Positions 40,172 to 50,486 are shown, counted from the first letter of the stretch. The stretch is 64,000 nucleotides of DNA from Acinetobacter shaoyimingii (GCF_011578045.1 NZ_CP049801.1:3348001-3412000); one strand, 5' to 3'. The notes: generated by a model not told the origin, from the sequence alone. A program made the numbers and translations.

Positions 40172-41145
40172 ACCCGAATCCTGCTTAAGCCGATGACTCC
40201 ATAATTTGAATCGTTGGCTTATTTCGATGGGTTAATTGATATGCACATAACGAAGCATAAATTCCGCTGAGAAATCCATAAGTACTACGTGCTTTACTCG
40301 TCACTAAATGATATTGCCCTTTCAATAAGCTGAATAATGTTTCTATCTTATTGCGTTGCCTTAGGTGATATTCATCTGATGCACTGAGTTGAACAGATTC
40401 CATGTTCCTCCGATGATAAGTAATTAAATCAATACCTTGAACTTGCAGCCTGCGCTTTAATTCTTGGCTGATGTAGCCTCGATCCCCGTAAATTTTTCCT
40501 TTTAGGCCATCAACTAATTGCTCAACCATTTTTATGTCAGCAACATGTCCATTCGATAAAGCAGAACAGGTAATTTCACCAAATTGATTCATCGCAATAT
40601 GTAATTTACAGCCATAGAACCAACCCATTGAGCTTCTACCGCGTGATGCAATTTGGACTAATGATTTATGGCGTTGAATACGTTGATTTTTACAAACTGG
40701 CAGAGTTGTTGAATCAATCCATAAATATTGTGTTTCTTGACCTTTCATCAGCGCCACATGCAAAGCGTGTAGAGCCAATTGGTGCATATTGATCAGATGA
40801 ATCATCCTTTGATAGCAAGGCAAGTACTTAAATAAATAGCTTTTATCTTCTTTTAACCAAGTGAAAAAGGCTTTGAAATTAGTGAAATGAGAGGATTTAT
40901 ACCAAATAGCAATAAAGATAATTTCTGAAAGACTGAGTTGAGCAACTCGGATTCTTGAAAGTTTGCCATCTTGCTTGAGAAATTTCCAATAAGTTGCTTC
41001 AAATTGTAGAAAAAAGTCATCAATTAAGCAGAATAATTCGGTACTATTGAACATTAGGACTAGGGTTGTGAGTTTGGTGTGGTAACTCAACTGATGGCTC
41101 TAGTCCTTCTATTTTTCAAGTCAATTTCTTATCCGCGATTCGGGT
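40172..41145 (-). mobile_element. IS982-family insertion sequence, copy 2
   Basis: 974 bases, the same length as copy 1 and in the opposite orientation. Ends ACCCGAATC / GATTCGGGT are present. It is flanked by a 6-base target duplication, ATAGTA (40166-40171 and 41146-41151). It is inserted between vgrG and the beheaded secreted-protein gene. Confidence 0.95.
40185..41054 (-). CDS. IS982-family transposase (copy 2)
   Basis: 289 residues from the ATG at 41054, identical in protein sequence to copy 1, with the same DDE residues (WIDSTTLPV, YGDRGYIS and NKIETLF). The frame is open 12 codons upstream to a TTG at 41090. It is intact, hence probably functional. It reads in the same direction as the T6SS island genes, so read-through into the downstream effector unit is possible. 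Confidence 0.94.
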   Translation of the reverse strand: MFNSTELFCLIDDFFLQFEATYWKFLKQDGKLSRIRVAQLSLSEIIFIAIWYKSSHFTNFKAFFTWLKEDKSYLFKYLPCYQRMIHLINMHQLALHALHVALMKGQETQYLWIDSTTLPVCKNQRIQRHKSLVQIASRGRSSMGWFYGCKLHIAMNQFGEITCSALSNGHVADIKMVEQLVDGLKGKIYGDRGYISQELKRRLQVQGIDLITYHRRNMESVQLSASDEYHLRQRNKIETLFSLLKGQYHLVTSKARSTYGFLSGIYASLCAYQLTHRNKPTIQIMESSA

Positions 41146-41170
41146 ATAGTAATATAATTTTTATTTAACA

Positions 41171-44100
41171 TCACTTCACCTCGCAAGCATTATCATTCTT
41201 ATGTTCGAGATCAATTCCACATCCACAACCATCTATTTCTTCATCTTCTAATGACTCAGCTTCCTGTTCGACAACAGTTTGTTTAATCTCTGTTAAATAA
41301 GCTCCTGGTACTAAAGCCAGCTCAATTTCATCTGATGTGTCACTATAAACTCGCTCACTACTTTGTTGTACAAACTCATACTCAGATTCAAGTTTTTTCG
41401 AATGATTAATTATTTTATATTTTATATTTTTCAATATATTAGGATCAAAAATTTGACTCAAATCAAATCTCATACTATACATCCCACTTTCAGGCATCTT
41501 TGGTAATTGTGCATTTACAGTTGCCCCACCCATAAACAAATGCTGCCCCGCCTTACTCTCAAACTTCCCACCAGTCGTACTAAATACACCACTAGCATTA
41601 ATCTTGAGTTGAGAACCTCCTGCCGTCAGCACAATTTCTTTAGGACTTGTAATCTCAATCTTATCTTCCGTTGAAATCAGTTTAATGACCTTGCGTGCAA
41701 TCGCTTCGATCGCATCGTCCTGCGCCTGGAGTTCCAATTTCCCCTTTGCAGCAAAAGCTCGAAGCCCTTTTTGTGCTGCAAACAAACTGATCTTATCCTG
41801 AGCATGGGCAATTACATTTTTCTGCGCACTCAAATTAATCGAACCTTGCGAGCTCTGACCAATATCACTTGACGCATGCATAAAAATATCTTCAGGTGTG
41901 GTTAACGCAATTCCATTTGGAGAAGCCAATAACATTAGAGCCTGTCGGAACAATTTCCCTTGTTTACGCTCACGTGCATCTTTGGAGTTTTCCAGATCAC
42001 TCACATATCCCTGCATCAGATTTTTTAAATGATTCATCGCAATCTGCGGTGTTAATGTTTCAGGTTGCCCAAAGCACCCTCCAATAATCAAATCGTCTGG
42101 CTTAACTTTGACGTCTTCAATAATTTCACCAACTTTTTTCAGCACTTGAATCGGATCTGTATTCATTCCAGACTTTAAACTGACCAAACGAGATTGCAGT
42201 TTTTCTGTACCAAGGTCTTCAAGGGTTTCAATTGTCTCTCGCAAATTTGCCATGGCATCTTGGGAATCCATAAAGGAATCTTTGAAAAACTGAACAGTAC
42301 TCTGGCTTTCACCGCCAAAAGCCCCCATTTGTTCAACAAAGCTATCGCTATTTTTCAGTGCCGATAATGGGTCTTCCGTTAAATCATTTTGGAACAGGCT
42401 CAAGGTTTGTGATGCAGCTTGAGAGATATTTTCCATCTGCAAGGATTGGATCAGTTTGGGCAAACGGTTAATCACATTTAAAGCATCAGTTTGCTGTTTT
42501 TCTGCCAGCTCACTGAGCATTTTCATACTTTCATGCCCTTGATTCAGCAAGACCTGTGCCTGAGCTGCTTCCAGATGATCTGCAACTGCTTTTTCTTGTG
42601 CATAAGTGGTTATCAGCATGCCCTTACCTGCGCGCACAGCACCATAAGCATCTGTTCTTAATTCAAAGCCTTCACCCCGACCATCTGACAACTCTTGTGC
42701 TTTAGGATGGCTCAAATTGCCTAAATTCAGTTGTGATGCAGCATGACTACTTTGCAGTTGGGTACTAATTTGCCCCGTCGTATCATCAAAACGCAGTTGA
42801 TTAAAACCAGCACCACCCACTTCCTGAGAGCGTATACCACTGAGTTTTTTGGTATCAGGTAACTGGCCTTGTACATCAAACATGGTCTGATACCGCTCTG
42901 CTTCATGCAAACGCCCAACCACAAAAGGCCGATCGACATTACCATCAAAAAAGTCAATCACCACAATTTCACCAATACGTGGATGAAACCGCGAGCCATA
43001 GCCTTCCCCTGCCCAAGAAGTCAGCACATCGACCCATGCCGAGTCCGTATCATTATCATTGGCGCCTGCACCACCATCATGTCCATGGTCATCTGCTCGG
43101 GTAAATACAAAGCGAACTTTAATTCTGCCCCATTGATCCACAAAAATGGTCTCACCTTCTGGTCCCACCACTTTGGCACGTTGAGGGTATGCCATCGGAC
43201 GATGTTTTAAAGGGTCATATTCAGGGACTATAGGAATTGAACGACGTACCAATGACAATTCATTAGCGACACGCTCATCGGGATTCACTTTTTGCCAACG
43301 GCTCAAATCCAGTAATGCTTCGACTTGTGTCGTCAGTTCTTTAGGTAAATTATTCTGGCTATAAAAACGCTTACCTAAAATTAAAAATTCACGGTCAGAA
43401 CCCTGATGTTGATCAATTTCAGGATGTCCCACAAATTCAAACCAATAGCCAACATCTGCATCTCGCACACTGCTAATGGCGGTGAAATATTTGGACTGTA
43501 AATCTTGATATTGTGTGAGCTGAGTATTGAGTTTTTCAATTTGCGCCGAACCTGATGAGGTCGACTGATCTTCACCATTTAAGTCTGAAATCCAAGCAGG
43601 ACTAATGGTCCATGCTTGTTCTAGGCTTAAAGTTTCATTGTCCTGTTGTTCACTATGTTTATGTGTGCTTAGACTGGTATTACCCTGATCCTGAGCCAAG
43701 GTATCGGCTTGCCAACGTTGAACCTGTATAGCATTGGACTGAATCGTCCGTTGGGCAATAAAGCTGGTGATGGTATCGAAACGTTCAGTGGCATTACTGC
43801 GATGGAATCGAATACTACGACGGCTTAAGGCTTCAAAATGACTGTTATCATCAATCAAACGCAGTTTTTGTGCCTGAATCGGCTGAGCAGACATCGCAAC
43901 AATTTTATCTGCTTCATCTACCAGCCAGTTTATGCCTTCACTGCGCCATAGACGTGTTAAAAACTTATAATCCGTTTCATTCGCCTGCATCACAAAAGGA
44001 CGGATGTCGTAATCCTGTTTCAGCCCTTCAGTGGATAAGGTTAGGCTAGAGGCAAACAGTGCACTTTTGCTTTGCCATTCTTTAAATAACGTCTCGGTAA

Positions 44101-44497
44101 TTTCGACCACGCTTTTATTCATAAACACACGACTGTTACGGCGTTTATGCCAAAGCGAAGTCGCATCTTCCAAAGTGAGTTTATATAAGGTGAGTGCACC
44201 ATCACTTTGCCCTTGGCTTGCCCCTGTAATAATGCCTGTGGTACGCGCCAATTTACCTAAATCGGTGACCTGATCTATTGCGACTTGGGATCCAATAAAT
44301 TGCTTGAGTTGGATATGGGCATTGGTGGACAGGCATAACAGCTCAACCTTAAGGCCTTCATTGATAAAATGCTGACCTTGAATTCGTTGGATAAACACCT
44401 GAGAATTTAAACTGACATTAGCGAATTGAATATGTAGGGCTCTTTTCTGAAGTCCAAAGCCCAGACTTTCGATGAGCAAATTTATCGTTTTTAGCAT
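41171..44497 (-). CDS. vgrG: T6SS spike protein VgrG with C-terminal extension
   Basis: 1108 residues. The gp27/gp5-like VgrG core spans about 1-560 (VSVEITETLFKEW-type N-terminal region, then the OB-fold with WGRIKVRFVF and SWAGEGYGSRFHPRIGEIVVIDF). A DUF2345-type beta region follows (about 600-990), interrupted by a helical segment (about 620-790), with repeats such as LSAQKNVIAHAQDKI. After residue 1000 there is a non-core tail ending in a Cys-rich acidic piece (GCGCG and a last Cys). It heads the island; the cargo genes lie downstream, beyond IS copy 2. A terminator at 44592-44623 isolates it from the malic enzyme gene. Confidence 0.95.
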   Translation of the reverse strand: MLKTINLLIESLGFGLQKRALHIQFANVSLNSQVFIQRIQGQHFINEGLKVELLCLSTNAHIQLKQFIGSQVAIDQVTDLGKLARTTGIITGASQGQSDGALTLYKLTLEDATSLWHKRRNSRVFMNKSVVEITETLFKEWQSKSALFASSLTLSTEGLKQDYDIRPFVMQANETDYKFLTRLWRSEGINWLVDEADKIVAMSAQPIQAQKLRLIDDNSHFEALSRRSIRFHRSNATERFDTITSFIAQRTIQSNAIQVQRWQADTLAQDQGNTSLSTHKHSEQQDNETLSLEQAWTISPAWISDLNGEDQSTSSGSAQIEKLNTQLTQYQDLQSKYFTAISSVRDADVGYWFEFVGHPEIDQHQGSDREFLILGKRFYSQNNLPKELTTQVEALLDLSRWQKVNPDERVANELSLVRRSIPIVPEYDPLKHRPMAYPQRAKVVGPEGETIFVDQWGRIKVRFVFTRADDHGHDGGAGANDNDTDSAWVDVLTSWAGEGYGSRFHPRIGEIVVIDFFDGNVDRPFVVGRLHEAERYQTMFDVQGQLPDTKKLSGIRSQEVGGAGFNQLRFDDTTGQISTQLQSSHAASQLNLGNLSHPKAQELSDGRGEGFELRTDAYGAVRAGKGMLITTYAQEKAVADHLEAAQAQVLLNQGHESMKMLSELAEKQQTDALNVINRLPKLIQSLQMENISQAASQTLSLFQNDLTEDPLSALKNSDSFVEQMGAFGGESQSTVQFFKDSFMDSQDAMANLRETIETLEDLGTEKLQSRLVSLKSGMNTDPIQVLKKVGEIIEDVKVKPDDLIIGGCFGQPETLTPQIAMNHLKNLMQGYVSDLENSKDARERKQGKLFRQALMLLASPNGIALTTPEDIFMHASSDIGQSSQGSINLSAQKNVIAHAQDKISLFAAQKGLRAFAAKGKLELQAQDDAIEAIARKVIKLISTEDKIEITSPKEIVLTAGGSQLKINASGVFSTTGGKFESKAGQHLFMGGATVNAQLPKMPESGMYSMRFDLSQIFDPNILKNIKYKIINHSKKLESEYEFVQQSSERVYSDTSDEIELALVPGAYLTEIKQTVVEQEAESLEDEEIDGCGCGIDLEHKNDNACEVK

Positions 44498-44591
44498 GAT
44501 GATGATTAATGTTATTGGTTATTATTTTTCGGAGTTTATGTCGTTTTGATCACCAAATACACAGCTTAATTTGTTACTTTTTATGTATAAA

Positions 44592-44623
44592 AAAAAGAGA
44601 ATTAATCAATTAATTCTCTTTTT
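44592..44623 (-). terminator. Terminator of the malic enzyme gene
   Basis: Arms AAAAAGAGAATTAA and TTAATTCTCTTTTT (14 bases) with a 4-base loop, 53 bases past the malic enzyme stop and before vgrG. Confidence 0.85.
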
Positions 44624-44675
44624 CACACAATAGTTTAAGCAATTTTACTTAAACAAAAAAACACTATATAAAAGT

Positions 44676-46376
44676 CTAAAAAGGAATACGTTTGTAACGA
44701 CGATATTCAGGCTTCCAAAAATTATCTTCAATGCTTTGTTGAAGCAACTCATCACTAATTTGTGGCGCAACCCCATCCGCAATTGCAGCTTTTGCCACTT
44801 GAAAAGCAATGACCTTAGACACCGCCTGCAAAGAATCCAAATCAGGTAATAAATCTGCATCTGGGTTGACTAATTTAGGTGAACTATCAGCCAAAGCCTG
44901 ACTCGATGCCATCAGCATATTACTGGTCACACGCGTTGCTTGAACCGCAATCACCCCCAAACCAATGCCAGGGAAAATATAAGCATTGTTACACTGCGAA
45001 ATGTTGTAAAGCTTATCTTGATAATGCACTGGCAAGAATGGACTACCTGTGGCAATCAGCGCTCGACCGTCCGTCCATTGAATAATATCGCTTGGTATAG
45101 CTTCTACACGAGATGTTGGGTTCGATAATGGCAATACAATTGGACGTTCGCAATTTTCCGCAAGGGTGCGAATCACCTCTTCAGTAAATAAACCGGGTTG
45201 TCCAGACACTCCTATCAATACTGTCGGTTTGGCATTCTTTACCACATCCAGTAATGAAATCATGTCTTCAGCATTCGCCCAAGTCGACACTGCTTCAGTT
45301 TTTTGTGCCAAACGACTTTGGAAATCCAGTAAATTCGGCTGATTGTCAGTAATTAAACCGAAGCGATCGACCATGAAAATACGTGCACGTGCTTCTGCAT
45401 CGGTTAAACCTTCTGAGACCATTTGCGCCACAATCTGTTCCGCAATACCACAACCGGCAGAACCTGCACCTAGAAATGCGACTTTTTGATCTTTCAGTTG
45501 TTTGCCTGCTGCACGACTCGCTGCAATTAGGCTACCCACAGAAACTGCTGCTGTACCTTGAATATCATCGTTAAAACAGCAGAACTGATCGCGATATTTC
45601 TCTAGCAACGGCATGGCATTTTTCTGAGCAAAATCTTCAAACTGAATTAGGGCTTTCGGCCAGCGGCGTTTAATGCCTGTCAAAACTTGGTCGACAAAAT
45701 CATAATATTCATCACCACTAATTCGAGGCTGTTTCCAACCTAAATACAGCGGGTCATTGAGCAACTGGGCATTATTGGTACCCACGTCAATAGTGATTGG
45801 TAAAGTATAGGCTGGGCTAATTCCACCACATGCGGTATATAAGGACAATTTTCCAATCGGAATCCCCATCCCACCAATACCTTGGTCACCCAATCCTAAA
45901 ATGCGTTCACCATCTGTGATCACAATGACTTTAACATTGTTTTTATTCACATTTTGCAAGATATCATCAATGAATTCACGGTCAGGATAAGAAATAAAAA
46001 TCCCACGATGACGACGATAAATATCAGAGAAACGCTGACATGCTTCACCCACCGTTGGGGTATAGATAATTGGCATCATTTCTGAAAGATGCTTTTCAAT
46101 CAGGTGATAAAACAGCGTTTCATTGGTGTCTTGAATATTTCTTAAATAAATATGCTTGTTGATGTCACTATTGAATGCAGTGAACTGTTGATAAGAACGC
46201 TGATGCTGTTCTTCGATGGTTTCAATGACGTGAGGCAATAGGCCATGCAAATTAAAATTAGAGCGTTCTTCTTGCGTAAATGCCGAACCTTTATTGAGTA
46301 GAGGCAGTTCAAGCAAGGTGAATCCTGCATATGGTGTATAAAGCGGATGTTTATTTTTCAGATGTGCAGCTGTCAT
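44676..46376 (-). CDS. maeA: NAD-dependent malic enzyme
   Basis: About 566 residues. It decarboxylates malate to pyruvate with NAD. The N-terminal domain has [10 protein letters not shown] and the catalytic Lys/Tyr region. The divalent-metal Asp/Glu set is in the FEDFA and DDIQGTA regions. The nucleotide fold carries LGAGSAGCG (about residue 310), and the SNPTSR loop is present. The start is uncertain: ATG 46376 has GGGA six bases upstream and matches the usual beginning; ATG 46403 would add nine residues. Length fits the large NAD-type enzyme, without the phosphotransacetylase-like extension of MaeB. Confidence 0.93.
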   Translation of the reverse strand: MTAAHLKNKHPLYTPYAGFTLLELPLLNKGSAFTQEERSNFNLHGLLPHVIETIEEQHQRSYQQFTAFNSDINKHIYLRNIQDTNETLFYHLIEKHLSEMMPIIYTPTVGEACQRFSDIYRRHRGIFISYPDREFIDDILQNVNKNNVKVIVITDGERILGLGDQGIGGMGIPIGKLSLYTACGGISPAYTLPITIDVGTNNAQLLNDPLYLGWKQPRISGDEYYDFVDQVLTGIKRRWPKALIQFEDFAQKNAMPLLEKYRDQFCCFNDDIQGTAAVSVGSLIAASRAAGKQLKDQKVAFLGAGSAGCGIAEQIVAQMVSEGLTDAEARARIFMVDRFGLITDNQPNLLDFQSRLAQKTEAVSTWANAEDMISLLDVVKNAKPTVLIGVSGQPGLFTEEVIRTLAENCERPIVLPLSNPTSRVEAIPSDIIQWTDGRALIATGSPFLPVHYQDKLYNISQCNNAYIFPGIGLGVIAVQATRVTSNMLMASSQALADSSPKLVNPDADLLPDLDSLQAVSKVIAFQVAKAAIADGVAPQISDELLQQSIEDNFWKPEYRRYKRIPF

Positions 46377-46757
46377 TTTTAGTCCCATTGATGTGGCTTT
46401 CATCGCCCTACTTCAGTCCCATTTGACCTCAGCAATAAATTCATCAGATAGCTTAATCCTATTTCTCACCAATTCAGCATTTAGTAAATTGATAATGATA
46501 TAGGGAGTATTTAAGATCATGATGATCGGATATATTTAATCAATTTCTCGATCTTTGTTGATTGAATTTCTGCATCATTGTCATTTTTCAATAAGCTTGA
46601 TATTTTAATATGAAATAAATGAGCGCCTATGTCGGTGCTATGTACTGAACTAAGCCCATCAGATTTAGGCCCATCAGATAAGGTTTAATAAGTTCTATAA
46701 CGATATAAATATTCCCAAGGCAATAACAATTAAATTTATTCAATAAAGGTCAAACAT
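46377..46757. other. Gene-free region between maeA and the next lipoprotein gene
   Basis: About 380 bases between divergent genes. It holds an 11-base direct repeat, GCCCATCAGAT (46654-46664 and 46669-46679), with 15-base spacing. No coding frame, hairpin or known operator is evident; the repeat could be a regulatory site for the lipoprotein gene. Confidence 0.35.
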
Positions 46758-47363
46758 ATGACACTCCATTCACAATTTAAAACGGTATTTCTCTGCTCTA
46801 CCTTAAGTTTCTTTGCTCTCACAGGGTGTGAGTCTGTTTCAAAAACATCGTCTAAAGTCAGTTCTAAAGCCCTGTCGATGATCGGTTTGGGTGACAAAAA
46901 TAAAGTACCTGAAATTGATAAAAAAGGTGTGGTCGATATCAGTAAGACCACTTTAGAACAGATCGAAAAACTCACTCAAAATATGCCTACAGGACAATGG
47001 GTCTATATCGAAAATGATCTTCAAGGTATTTATAACTTACAAAACAAATCCAAAGATGGTCATATGTTATTACTTCGACTGAACTGCAAAAATCCTGCGC
47101 AGCGTCCTGGGTTTATTATTCAAAATAAAGAAGGTCAAGACATCTTAAAAGCGCATGATCCACAGGCGGGTGCAATTCAGTTTTTAGTCGATAATAAAAA
47201 CTATAGTAATCCCTTTGATTTGGTGAATATTAAAAAGCTTGATCAATTTAAAACGGTCCTCAAAACAGCCAAAGTGATTAAAATTTTTAACGCTTCAAAA
47301 CTCTATACATTTGAAAATGGAAAATCTGAGTTATTGACTAAACCAGTGACCTGTAAGGAATAG
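46758..47363 (+). CDS. Lipoprotein of unknown function
   Basis: 201 residues. The signal peptide has lipobox LTGC (residues 21-24). It is followed by a Ser/Lys-rich linker and a mixed alpha/beta domain with two further Cys (NCKNPA, and VTCKE at the end) that may form a disulfide. Glu at +2 gives no inner-membrane retention signal, so outer membrane is likely. I recognise no family. The ATG follows a modest GGT-containing ribosome site. It is monocistronic. Confidence 0.75.
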   Translation: MTLHSQFKTVFLCSTLSFFALTGCESVSKTSSKVSSKALSMIGLGDKNKVPEIDKKGVVDISKTTLEQIEKLTQNMPTGQWVYIENDLQGIYNLQNKSKDGHMLLLRLNCKNPAQRPGFIIQNKEGQDILKAHDPQAGAIQFLVDNKNYSNPFDLVNIKKLDQFKTVLKTAKVIKIFNASKLYTFENGKSELLTKPVTCKE

Positions 47364-47478
47364 CGCTTTCTGCTTATGCCAAAATGATCCTTGTATCATC
47401 TCATCATTGTATTATTTTGGCATAATCGTTTTTCGATCATTGATCTATAATGAATTGAAAAATCATTTATTCAGGTCA

Positions 47479-47748
47479 CTATTTTGGCATATTGACAAAT
47501 ACAGCTGTTAAACGTCGCACCACAGGTAAGGCAATCAAAACGATTGGATAAGCGATTGCCCAAGACAGCATCCACGCAGACCACCACTTTGTCCAAAAAT
47601 GCTCAATGAAACCGACATTCAAAAGCATATTGACCATCGAAATCATGCCACTCATAAAACATGACAAGATCAAGGGCATCACCCATGCCGCATTTTTTGC
47701 AGAAAGCTTATCAATATTGCCGATTATTTTTGCTTTAGATTCGACCAT
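47479..47748 (-). CDS. DUF2798 membrane protein
   Basis: About 89 residues (95 if the upstream ATG at 47766 is used) with two membrane helices: WVMPLILSCFMSGMISMVNM, and WMLSWAIAYPIVLIALPVV. The pattern KWWSAWMLSWAIAYP is typical of DUF2798, a small two-helix family of unknown function. It stands alone, convergent with the 46758 lipoprotein and divergent from argS. Confidence 0.75.
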   Translation of the reverse strand: MVESKAKIIGNIDKLSAKNAAWVMPLILSCFMSGMISMVNMLLNVGFIEHFWTKWWSAWMLSWAIAYPIVLIALPVVRRLTAVFVNMPK

Positions 47749-47924
47749 CTTTAACTCATATATCACTGAATTTTTAGGCTATTTTAAATTAAATAGCATG
47801 ATAAGTCTTATTTTATTGTGACCTCAAATTGAATCGCTTTTATTCGATACAAATGCGATTACCTAAACGATCGGAAATTTGCTATATTTGCTGTTTTTCT
47901 GCGACATTAATTTTTCGATAAATT

Positions 47925-49715
47925 ATGAATACGGCCATACAAGCAGCTCTTGATCATGCAGTCCAATCCCTAAAATCTGAAGGGATTCTCCCAACCGACT
48001 GGAACAACACCAGCAATTTGACGCGAACCAAAGACCGAAGTCATGGTGATTTCGCATCAAATATTGCCATGATCGCTTCTAAACCTGCAGGTATGAAGCC
48101 TCGTGATCTCGCAGAGAAAATTTTAGCGAATTTACCTGAAGTGGTTGATATCACCAAAGCTGAAATTGCAGGTCCAGGTTTCATCAACTTCTTCTTAAAT
48201 GCAGACCAACGTTTTGCAGTTTTAGACCAAATCCAAGCACAAAAAGATCAATTTGGTCATACGCAAGCTAACGCTGCGAAAAAAGTCCAAGTTGAATTTG
48301 TTTCTGCAAACCCGACCTCTAGCCTTCATGTGGGTCATGGTCGTGGTGCAGCCTATGGGATGACTGTTGCAAACTTACTAGAGGCAACAGGCGCAACTGT
48401 AGATCGTGAGTACTATGTCAACGATGCAGGTCGTCAAATGGACATCCTTGCAACATCGACTTACTTACGTTATTTAGAATTAACTGGTCAACCTTTGGTA
48501 TTCCCTAAAAATGCGTACCAAGGCGACTATGTGAAGGAAATCGCGCAAAGTATTATCGACAAAGACGGTGATGCTTATGTACGTCCAGTGGCAGACATCT
48601 ATAAAGATGTGCCTGAAGATGTTCAATATGCTGAAGAACTTGATGCAGATGGCAACAAAGTGGTGCTCTCAGGTGACAAAGAAAAACATATTGATGGTTT
48701 GATTTTCAATTCTCAAACAGCACTTGATGAAGGTTACCGTGTTTTCCATCAAGCAGCTTTACATGCCATTTTAGATGACATTAAAGATGACCTTGGTGAA
48801 TTTGGCGTAACTTTCAACAAATGGTTCAGTGAAGCAACCTTAACTGAAAAAATTGATGAAGCACTTCAAGTGTTAGATCAACGTGGTTTCCTTTATGAAA
48901 AAGATGGCAACATCTGGTTTAAATCGACTGAATTTGGCGATGAAAAAGATCGTGTGGTGAAACGTCGTAATGGTCAAACTACTTATTTTGCTTCGGACAT
49001 TGCTTACCATTTGAATAAATTACAACGTGGCTATACCGATATTGTTGATATCTGGGGTTCAGACCACCACGGTTATATTGCACGTGTTAAAGCTGCCATT
49101 GATGCAATGGGCTACGATTCGAAAAAGCTCACTGTTCTTCTGGTACAGTTTGTCAGCTTATGGCGTGGCGGTGAGATGGTTCAAATGTCATCTCGTTCAG
49201 GTCAGTTCGTCACTTTACGTGACCTTCGTAAAGAAGTCGGTAATGATGCAGCACGGTTCTACTATGTGATGCGTAAGTCTGAACAACACATTGATTTTGA
49301 CTTAGACCTTGCGGTTTCACAGAGCAAAGACAATGCGGTGTATTACATCCAATATGCCCATGCACGTATTTGCCGTATGCTAGAAAAAGCAGCCAGCACC
49401 AATGTGAACTTTGACCTTGCTCAAGCACGTACTTTTGCTTCGCGTTTAGACTTAGATGCAGAAACAGAAATTTTAGCGAAGCTTGCAGCATATCCTGAAA
49501 TCATTGTGCGTGCAGCCAACAGCTATGAACCACATCAAGTTGGTAACTACTTGAAAGAATTGGCAGCTTTATTCCATGGTTGGTATAATGAACATAAAGT
49601 ACTCAATGATGATGCTGATTTAACTCAAGCACGTTTATTGCTTTCTGTGAATGTACAGCAAGTTCTACGCAATGGTTTAGAGTTATTGGGTGTATCTGCG
49701 CCTGAAAGCATGTAA
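47925..49715 (+). CDS. argS: Arginyl-tRNA synthetase
   Basis: 596 residues, class I. The HIGH-type motif is HVGHGRG (residues about 131-137). The KMSKS-equivalent is degenerate (QMSSRSG, about 417), as is common in ArgRS. The N-terminal Add-1 domain and the C-terminal anticodon-binding domain are both full length. The start is the ATG at 47925. The SPOR-domain gene follows 68 bases later, a pairing frequent in gammaproteobacteria. Confidence 0.98.
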   Translation: MNTAIQAALDHAVQSLKSEGILPTDWNNTSNLTRTKDRSHGDFASNIAMIASKPAGMKPRDLAEKILANLPEVVDITKAEIAGPGFINFFLNADQRFAVLDQIQAQKDQFGHTQANAAKKVQVEFVSANPTSSLHVGHGRGAAYGMTVANLLEATGATVDREYYVNDAGRQMDILATSTYLRYLELTGQPLVFPKNAYQGDYVKEIAQSIIDKDGDAYVRPVADIYKDVPEDVQYAEELDADGNKVVLSGDKEKHIDGLIFNSQTALDEGYRVFHQAALHAILDDIKDDLGEFGVTFNKWFSEATLTEKIDEALQVLDQRGFLYEKDGNIWFKSTEFGDEKDRVVKRRNGQTTYFASDIAYHLNKLQRGYTDIVDIWGSDHHGYIARVKAAIDAMGYDSKKLTVLLVQFVSLWRGGEMVQMSSRSGQFVTLRDLRKEVGNDAARFYYVMRKSEQHIDFDLDLAVSQSKDNAVYYIQYAHARICRMLEKAASTNVNFDLAQARTFASRLDLDAETEILAKLAAYPEIIVRAANSYEPHQVGNYLKELAALFHGWYNEHKVLNDDADLTQARLLLSVNVQQVLRNGLELLGVSAPESM

Positions 49716-49783
49716 TAAAAACAATTCGAAATGGCTATTAAAAAAATAGCCATTTCATGATCTAGATTGAGAGAGGTTTCCAC

Positions 49784-50401
49784 GTGTTTGGAAAAACGCA
49801 ACGCGGTGTATCGGAAAGACCGAATAAACCAAAAAAACCCCTAATTCCTAAATGGTTAGGAACATTGGTGGTGATTTTAATCGTGTTAAGTTTTGCATTG
49901 GCGCTCATGCTTTGGAAACCATGGGAACCTGTCAAACCTAGAACCAACGAAATTAAGTCAGATCATTATCAAGAAGACACCAACAAAGACTACCGTTTCT
50001 ACGATTTATTGCCTCAGCAACAAGTCACCCCGATTCCTGAACAAGCTGTTCCAGAGAATCAACAAGTTGAAACTGCACCAGTGATTGTGGATGCGCCTGC
50101 TGCAACACCAGCACCGACCACAAGTGCTGAAAATGGAACTCTTGTTCCAAGTGAAGAACCTGCTGCACCGAAAACCAGCTACATCTTACAAGTACGTAGT
50201 TTCCCTGATCCTGACAGTGCTGATGCACGTCGTGCTGAAATTATTTTGAATGGTCTTTCTGCCGATGTCATGAAAACCACTGAAGGTGGTCAAACTTGGT
50301 ATCGTGTTGTATCAGGTCCTTACGAATCTCAGCAAGCGGCAGTCATTGCACAGCAAACACTTCAACACAGTGGAATCGATTCAATTGTGGTGAAACGTTA
50401 A
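49784..50401 (+). CDS. SPOR domain protein (FtsN-like)
   Basis: 205 residues. A short basic cytoplasmic N-terminus, one membrane helix (about 24-44, WLGTLVVILIVLSFALALML), a Pro/Ala/Thr-rich periplasmic linker and a C-terminal SPOR domain (about 128-205, SYILQVRSFPDPDSA to SIVVKR) are visible. SPOR domains bind denuded glycan strands at the division site. The topology and argS linkage resemble the FtsN/DedD class, but identity as FtsN itself is not proved. The start is a GTG at 49784 with GAGAGAGG eight bases upstream. Confidence 0.88.
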   Translation: MFGKTQRGVSERPNKPKKPLIPKWLGTLVVILIVLSFALALMLWKPWEPVKPRTNEIKSDHYQEDTNKDYRFYDLLPQQQVTPIPEQAVPENQQVETAPVIVDAPAATPAPTTSAENGTLVPSEEPAAPKTSYILQVRSFPDPDSADARRAEIILNGLSADVMKTTEGGQTWYRVVSGPYESQQAAVIAQQTLQHSGIDSIVVKR

Positions 50402-50455
50402 TGTGATTGTATAACGGTCTCAATCTGAAATCTGTGAATACTGATTTCAATTAAA

Positions 50456-50486
50456 ACGCCCGATGATATTCATCGGGCGTTTTTTT
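50456..50486. terminator. Bidirectional terminator between the SPOR gene and parE
   Basis: Arms ACGCCCGATGA and TCATCGGGCGT flank a short loop and are followed by a T-run; A's precede it on the left. It serves the plus-strand gene best. Confidence 0.85.

Noticed and set aside
36604..44497. Complete T6SS locus
   Set aside because: Only vgrG and cargo genes are present; no tss core genes, hcp or PAAR protein are seen in the window.
46736..46975. 79-codon minus-strand frame over the 46758 lipoprotein gene
   Set aside because: The plus strand encodes a clear lipoprotein with a signal peptide, so the minus frame is a shadow.
47606..47821. 71-codon plus-strand frame opposite the DUF2798 gene
   Set aside because: It is antisense to a recognised membrane protein family and lacks a ribosome site.
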